From assembly GCF_051014445.1 (NCBI RefSeq), contig NC_135147.1, positions 23,695,979 to 23,759,978 on the forward strand: a stretch of DNA of 64,000 nucleotides. Direction: 5' to 3'. This stretch comes from Colletes latitarsis. Taxonomy: Eukaryota > Arthropoda > Insecta > Hymenoptera > Colletidae. Below, piece after piece: positions 59,001 to 64,000 of this stretch; within the stretch, counting starts at the first letter, position 1; every line of letters starts with the position of its first letter. The notes beneath the pieces are model-generated. The model saw nothing but the letters and a program-made list of their open reading frames with translations, searched no databases and had not been told where the DNA came from. The translations under genes were made by a program, and so were the position numbers.

Positions 59001-61143
59001 CTATGGCGCGTATAAATACTCTTGTCAGCTTCATTATGTGCGCAGAAATAAATAACTAAAAAGTACCGATACGTTAATTGGAAGCCAGGTAAGCCTCATT
59101 AAATACATGTGACACCTGTTAACGGCCACGTAAGGCAGATATGTAAATGTTTCGTCGCGATAATACTTATCGTTATACATTGAGACGATTTATCAACTAA
59201 TTACAACGAACCGTGCCGAAGAAACCACGATACGATGATAATGCCGAACGTTGTACGTAATTTAAATTTAAAAAAAATATATCTAAATTCATGTTTTCCG
59301 GTTCTGTTTAATTTACTCGGTGCCGATTTACCATAGCTTTGGATACTGTGTTTACGCGTACGGCGAATTGTAAAAATTCGATAGCAAGACGGGTGACAAA
59401 TAACGCGAAACGCGTTCGAAGGGGACGTTGAAGAAACGTTCGGAGGAGGATCTCGAGTCGATTCGAGATCGGTCGAACCGATCGATAAATTTCGAACGCT
59501 TTCGACGGTTCCCGCTTTCGTTACGGACCGGCGTTATCGATAAATATTTATGAACGCAATTTGCAAAGTGGTGCGTCGATACGCGCGCGATTATAATGAG
59601 TAATGCTTTTTTTTTTTTTTTTATTTTTTCGTTGCAGTTTTCCTTCCTGCGGTATTAATCGACGCGAAATATTTACGGCGACGTTATCTGTTGAGTGAAA
59701 TTGAAAAGCTTCATCATGCGTGACGCTGGCAGCGGTGACTCGAAACCGCGACACGAGCCGACATTTGCTATTATGTAAGCGGAATTAAAAATCGTGGCTG
59801 TCGATTCGCCCGCGAATCTCCTAAATCGAATTTAAACTTATTTCGGCGAGGCGCGAGCGTCGAAATCGAATAAAATATCTGCGTCGAGGAAGACACACCG
59901 CCAACAACGGATCGATGAACGAGAATTGGAATGTTTCGAGCGTCCGCTATCGGGATTTAAATTATCTTTAACGCGATAACGAACGAAAATAAATTAATAA
60001 TCGAGTCCCGGAGAAACGAAACGTGCAAAGAGTCGAGCAATTATCGTCGAGGCATAATTACCTGCTTGGCCCTGTAATTTACAGTATCGAGTTTCTTTTT
60101 CCATTATAGATGTAATCGACGTGTAAAAAAAAAGAAAAAAACATTTTACGTTCAGAGATTTCGCTGGCTGGGGAAAAAGTCACCGTTTGCCTGTCGATTT
60201 CAGATCGTTATTGACAGTTTGTTAAATTAAATCTTACGCGGCGTGGAATCGGCATGGGCGCGATGTCAATAAACGCGAAATAGACTCGAGTTGAATTACG
60301 TAACAACAATGTATCTTACGCGAGCTCTTGATGGAAAATTGAAATCGATACCTTCGTCACGGGGTAAAAACACGTCCGTTAAAATACATTTCCTTGGCTC
60401 TTTTTAATAAATTATTATATCAACTACGTATCGAGCAGTCCGTTAATAACTTGCCGTTGATCGCTTTGTTACGCGTGTTTTCAACGAAGAAATCGCCTGG
60501 CGATAATTTAACGCTGATAGACGATTATCGTTATCGCTCCCACATGACCGCTTATCTACCTGTTCTCGCGATTATGTCGTTTTCAGAGTCTCGAGCATTC
60601 CGTCACTTGGACAAACATATAAACTCGCGGGCCTAATTGCGATCGCATAACCATCGCGTTCAATAGCGCGTGAAAATTTATCGAGCTGCCTTAAAGACTC
60701 TAACGTTATGAGTTTGGTTATTAACATGTAAATCGATAGACGCTCATAATTAATTTCTCCCTCGTGGACCGATCTTTCGCTAATACAGAGATTATCGCGT
60801 TACAAAACTTAGCTATTTAAAAAAAGTAAGACGTCTGATTTTGGAAATTTTACTGTTCGTTTTCACCACGATTCCAACAAATAATATATTTCGAACGACG
60901 AAGAGAATCGTGTACGAGATAGGTCCTGTCTATTAATCGATGTTCTTGTTTCTTCGAATGGAGAAACTAATGTTCCCGTTGAAAAGAGAATTTTTTCGTT
61001 TCAGGCAGACAAGTGACGTTTTAAATCGCGGTTGTGCATCAATGGCGTTAAACACGCCGCAGTGAACCGCGTCGAATCGTTTCGAAATTAAGAGGGAAAT
61101 ACGATCGACGAGAGTTGCGGTCGAGTAAGGTGCAAGGGGATAA
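56086..61143. other. Noncoding, one possible promoter
   Basis: No coding exon was recognised. A T-run of 16 at 59607-59622 is part of a pyrimidine tract ending GTTGCAG at about 59637, which would be a strong splice acceptor; the frame after it (FLPAVLIDAKYLRRRYLL) stays open for 27 codons but is not recognised. A TTTGCATAAT word (POU-like) lies at about 58402. An 8-base inverted repeat, GATCTCGA/TCGAGATC, is at 59449-59470. Confidence 0.4.
57248..57285 (+). promoter_or_regulatory. Candidate TATA/initiator promoter
   Basis: GGTATAAATTCG has TATAAA at 57248-57253 and GGCCAGTCAC places a possible start at 57279, 31 bases downstream of the TATA T. The first ATG follows within about 30 bases as ATGATGATGAAC and opens a 16-codon frame (MMMNFPGPRFASQARS) that could be interrupted by a donor-like GTAAAGTC near 57351. 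Spacing is ideal, but such a pair can arise by chance. Confidence 0.22.
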
Positions 61144-61560
61144 ATTATCCCGCGTGCTGGTGTATATAACGGGGGACGGAAACGTCCAAATGATCGTAAT
61201 GCCACGATGATCGATGGATCCTTGAATACCAACACCGCCACGAACTTCGTGCACGAGGTTTCTATCGCGAGTGCGCGATCGGTCGCGAACAGCTGTGACA
61301 GAGGTATAATTCGATGTAACTGCGCGATGAAAGTGGGACATAGAACGAGAGAATCGTTCGACGAAGAAGATATTATAAACGAAATTGTGTTTAGCGAAAA
61401 TTGCCGAGACGACAGATGCGACAACATTTCTCACCTTTATTTTTCAAATGTCACAGAGACGAATTCTCTATCTAAAATAGCGTTTGAGATATTCCTACTT
61501 GTAAATTTCGCACACAATTTTCAAACAAACAAGATAAAATTTCATGGCAAGTCGATGTAA
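61144..61560 (+). CDS. Possible Wnt-like exon or relic
   Basis: The plus-strand frame is open from just after a TAA at 61141 to a TAA at 61558, with the first ATG at 61207 (117 codons). Three short segments resemble Wnt proteins in the right order: TNFVHEVSIAS at about residues 12-22 followed by CDRGIIRCNC at 30-39 (compare the Wnt pattern FVHAIS...C(S/T)xGxLxxCGC); CRDDRCDNISHLYFS at 66-80 (compare GGCSDNIxxGxxFS); and KIKFHGKS at 109-116 (compare CKCHGxSGSC). The key Trp and Gly-Gly of the second motif and both cysteines of the third are missing, and no signal peptide or flanking exon was found. A donor-like GTAAGA begins at 61556. It may be a degenerate Wnt, a fast-evolving WntD-like gene or coincidence; other frames here are also open. 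Confidence 0.15.
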   Translation: MIPRAGVYNGGRKRPNDRNATMIDGSLNTNTATNFVHEVSIASARSVANSCDRGIIRCNCAMKVGHRTRESFDEEDIINEIVFSENCRDDRCDNISHLYFSNVTETNSLSKIAFEIFLLVNFAHNFQTNKIKFHGKSM

Positions 61561-61862
61561 GAATCAAGGGGGTTCTGACGAAACGATGATCGCTGTAGAA
61601 AATCAAATCAGCGTTATTAAAGCCCCGTTCCCGAAACACGAGTCGCGTCACTATAGGATATTCTAAAACTATTCAAGACACTCCGGAGGCTTCCTTGAAA
61701 TAACGTCCCAGGGAGACCCGAGGCGTCGTAGGGCGAACGTTGGGGGGGCGGCGGAGGGATGAAGGCGAGCGGGAAGAGCGAGGAATGTAATCACAGGATT
61801 CCCTCGCGATCCTTCGGGATGCAGGTGGCCATGTTGGATTCTTAGCCGGCTGTTCGCCGTCT
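61561..61862. other. Noncoding, upstream of possible promoter
   Basis: CpG-rich DNA with a G-run patch at 61741-61753 (TTGGGGGGGCGGCGG). It holds no recognisable coding frame. It could be proximal promoter sequence for the TATA/initiator at 61863. Confidence 0.4.
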
Positions 61863-62034
61863 TATATATATTGTTCATTAGGCGTTGACAGTGACAGCGC
61901 GGCTGGTTCTATTTCTGAGTGCTCGCGTGGCTGCTAGGTTTCGGGGTAGTCTCTCGAAATCGCTTACTAGCCAGACCATGAAAACGGTTGCGGCCACGAA
62001 ATAAGTATGGCAGGGTGAGGAGGTTAAGGTAAGT
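61863..62034 (+). promoter_or_regulatory. Candidate promoter and noncoding first exon
   Basis: TATATATA lies at 61863-61870 and GTTGACAGTGAC gives a possible start at about 61890, 27 bases on. A splice donor close to ideal, GGTTAAG followed by GTAAGTTT, lies at 62029. The 139 bases between contain only short frames (the first ATG, at about 61978, reads MKTVAATK then stops), so this would be an untranslated first exon. TATA, initiator and donor in order make this the best promoter candidate in the window, though still unproven. Confidence 0.3.
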
Positions 62035-63571
62035 TTCCTGTTACACGTGCCGGGCTCGTATATGACCGGGGCGTAAACTTGCATCGCGTTCCGTGCAACC
62101 GACGCGGAGCGGATATTTAGTGGCCCTTAACCGTCCGCCGGACGTAGCCGGCTTTCGTCGCGAGGATTTTTCTGTATTTTTGTGGTCCCTTCGGTAACGA
62201 GTTTCTCGAGCAGCACTATGTGCCGATCTGGACCCGTACGGTTCGCGTTCTTATGGCCGTCCCGTGTATCGATGCTTTCGAAACTCGAGGCCCTGAAAAT
62301 CGATGCACCCGCCATGCCTCTTGCCACGGACTTCGGAGCATTTGCAACTCGAACATTTTGTTATTATTCGAAACGTACGAGTGAAACAACTCCGAGGCGT
62401 TATTGTAAAGACAAATTTGTCAACTAACCACGACGTCGATTCCTATTAAGAAACGCTTTCTTCGCTCGCGTGAGAAATATCGTCGATTTCGATCGATTTT
62501 TCCGGGACCATTCCCCCCCTCGATCGTCGAACGGAAAAATTGTCTTGCTAAGTCGCGGTAATTTCGTCGTACAACGGACGGGAAATTGCCTTATTTATTA
62601 GGTACATAACGAACCGAGGGATTCTAAATGGGACCATTAACATCAACACGGGCGCAATAATCATATTGAAAATACGGGCAGTCGAGTAAAAAATCAACGA
62701 TTATTTGCAAGGCGTTTCCTCAGATCGAACGTAGCTGAATTACGGATTCGCGGGATCCCGGTTAATCCGTTTTTAATTAATCCCTGCCACGAAGCCGGAT
62801 TACGCTGTAGCGCACGATATCCTGATAAAATTGTTTATTTCGTTGGTCCACCCTCGCCCGTCCCGCGACATCTACGCGGACCATCCGCCCCCTCTTTCAC
62901 GATCGAATATCGACAATTTTCAACGGTTTCAACGTTTTTATTAATTAAAGGGAGCACGGCTCGCAACAAATTGCCACGATTAAAAGGCCGTTTCGCGCGG
63001 TAACGATCCTGGAAGCTCGCTCGACCGAAGAATAATCGTTCCTTCGGTAGCGAACAGATTTGTTTATCAGCTTATCGACCGTTCGTTTCTACCGTCGTAA
63101 GTTATATTGTAAAGGGAAACCGGTTCGGAACGCGGTCCGGAATGCCCGGCTGCAGCCCAGCCGGGATGAAGTTGCATTCTCGAGTTCACCGATGCATAAC
63201 GCTGACTGAACCTCGATCATCGTTACGTCGATCGAGCGTCGCGCGAACGAACAAGGGTTGAGAGCAAATGAAAAGCTCCTCCGTCGATTACGCGACCTGG
63301 ATTTCCAAGGAGATGGGAAATCGATGGTGAACCGTTCGATGGACCGAAATGGCGTATTATCAATATGTTTATTACGACAATGTTACCAGTGATCTACGAA
63401 AATCTGTTTCCTTCGACACATTTATGCTTAAAACATAAATTTAGAACCTTGTAAATATACAGATTCCAGAAACTATCATCTCCAGAACAGAAGCAATGCT
63501 AATTACTTTATTTACAAAGACTCTCTATAAAGTATCTACGATCTAGAACCTCGTGAAGAATCAATTCGTTT
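62035..63571. other. Noncoding, nothing recognised
   Basis: If the donor at 62029 is real this would be intron. The frames at 62127-62327 (minus) and 62182-62427 (plus) overlap and show no known domain. CpG-rich until about 63340, then A+T-rich up to the transposon. Confidence 0.45.
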
Positions 63572-64000
63572 ATACAGGGTGTTTGGCCACCCTGTGAAAA
63601 ATTTTAATGGGAGATTCTAGAGGCCAAAATAACACGAAAATCAAGAATACTAAGTTGTTGATGGAGGCTTCGTTAAAAAGTTATTAACGTTTAAAGTTCC
63701 GGCCGTACTGAATTTTTTTCTCGAAAATACGCAGGATTTCGGAGGTATGTCTATTCACCAAAAATGATTGTAATTGACCACCATAACCGAAAATAATTTT
63801 TTTAGAACGATTTGAAAGAATTGTTTTTTGCCGAAAAATTTAGGCACCTATCCAAATTTTTTTCTCGAAAATGCGAAGGATTTCGGGGGTATGTCTATTC
63901 ACTAAAAATGCTTATAATTGACCCCCGCAACCAAACATAATTTTTTCAGTATGATTTGAAATTTTTTAATTCAATATTTTAATAACTTTTTAACGAAGCC
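63572..64000 (+). mobile_element. TATACAGGGTG element, cut by window end
   Basis: It begins TATACAGGGTGTTTGGCCAC and shares long stretches with the element at 17431-18175 (ATTCTAGAGGCCAAAATAA, CGAAAATCAAGAATAC, TTGTTGATGGAGGC). Two internal direct repeats start at about 63713 and 63857, each with AATTTTTTTCTCGAAAAT, GGTATGTCTATTCAC and TAATTGACC. These modules are inverted relative to the 17.4 kb copy. The sequence stops at the window edge without a second terminus, so its length is unknown. Confidence 0.8.

Noticed and set aside
60933..61434. Minus-strand ORFs of 164 and 128 codons
   Set aside because: They overlap one another and the plus-strand Wnt-like frame; no recognisable sequence.

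Overview
This looks like nuclear DNA from an insect, most likely a hymenopteran and perhaps a bee. Long CpG-dense, TCGA/CGCG-rich stretches alternate with visibly A+T-rich islands (about 7.3-9.0, 46.5-47.5, 48.6-50.4 and 54.9-56.4 kb). The recognisable mobile DNA is small non-autonomous DNA transposons with TATACAGGGTG-type or TTAA-CCCTT-type ends. There is no bacterial gene packing, operon, ribosome-binding-site pattern or CRISPR array. The taxonomic call is inference from composition and repeat style, not from a marker gene.

No open reading frame could be recognised with confidence as a known protein. The CpG-rich background is poor in stop codons and produces many overlapping open frames on both strands, and nearly all of these look accidental. 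The window is best read as intergenic or long-intron sequence. A few places have sequence support for possible transcription units: a TATA/initiator pair at about 6.41-6.45 kb; a TATA/initiator followed by an ATG-free leader and an 88-codon ORF at 20.7-21.25 kb; an E-box/initiator region with a 440-base ATG-free leader ending at an ATGGCGGAC start at 35.3-35.9 kb; TATA-type promoters at 39.3, 57.25 and 61.86 kb, the last followed by a very good splice donor; isolated exon-like segments at 24.46 and 27.38 kb; and an ORF at 61.1-61.56 kb that carries three short segments reminiscent of Wnt proteins in the right order. All of these are low confidence.

What is well supported is repeat structure. 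Layout: 0-5.2 kb CpG-rich noncoding with a ~30-bp minisatellite at 4.0-4.2 kb; 5.26 kb fragment of a TATACAGGGTG element; 5.4-10.5 kb noncoding with an A+T island; 10.52-10.94 kb three-copy 140-151 bp tandem repeat; TTAA-flanked piggyBac-like MITEs at 11.54, 13.78, 23.01 and 25.64 kb, of which the 13.78 and 25.64 kb copies are relatives in opposite orientation; 17.43-18.18 kb complete TATACAGGGTG element with internal direct repeats; 40.8-41.2 kb degenerate pyrimidine-rich repeat; 43.11-43.28 kb long near-palindromic hairpin; 44.54-44.89 kb TIR element; 49.51-50.13 and 55.64-56.09 kb diverged duplicate noncoding blocks; 51.08 kb purine triplet microsatellite; 53.49-54.07 kb 171-bp tandem repeat; and 63.57 kb to the end, a second TATACAGGGTG element rearranged relative to the first and cut by the window edge.

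No gene network can be read from this window. The most interesting observations are the mosaic transposon family, the long hairpin, the duplicated noncoding module, the tandem CACGTG pair inside a small hairpin next to a possible promoter, and the Wnt-like ORF.
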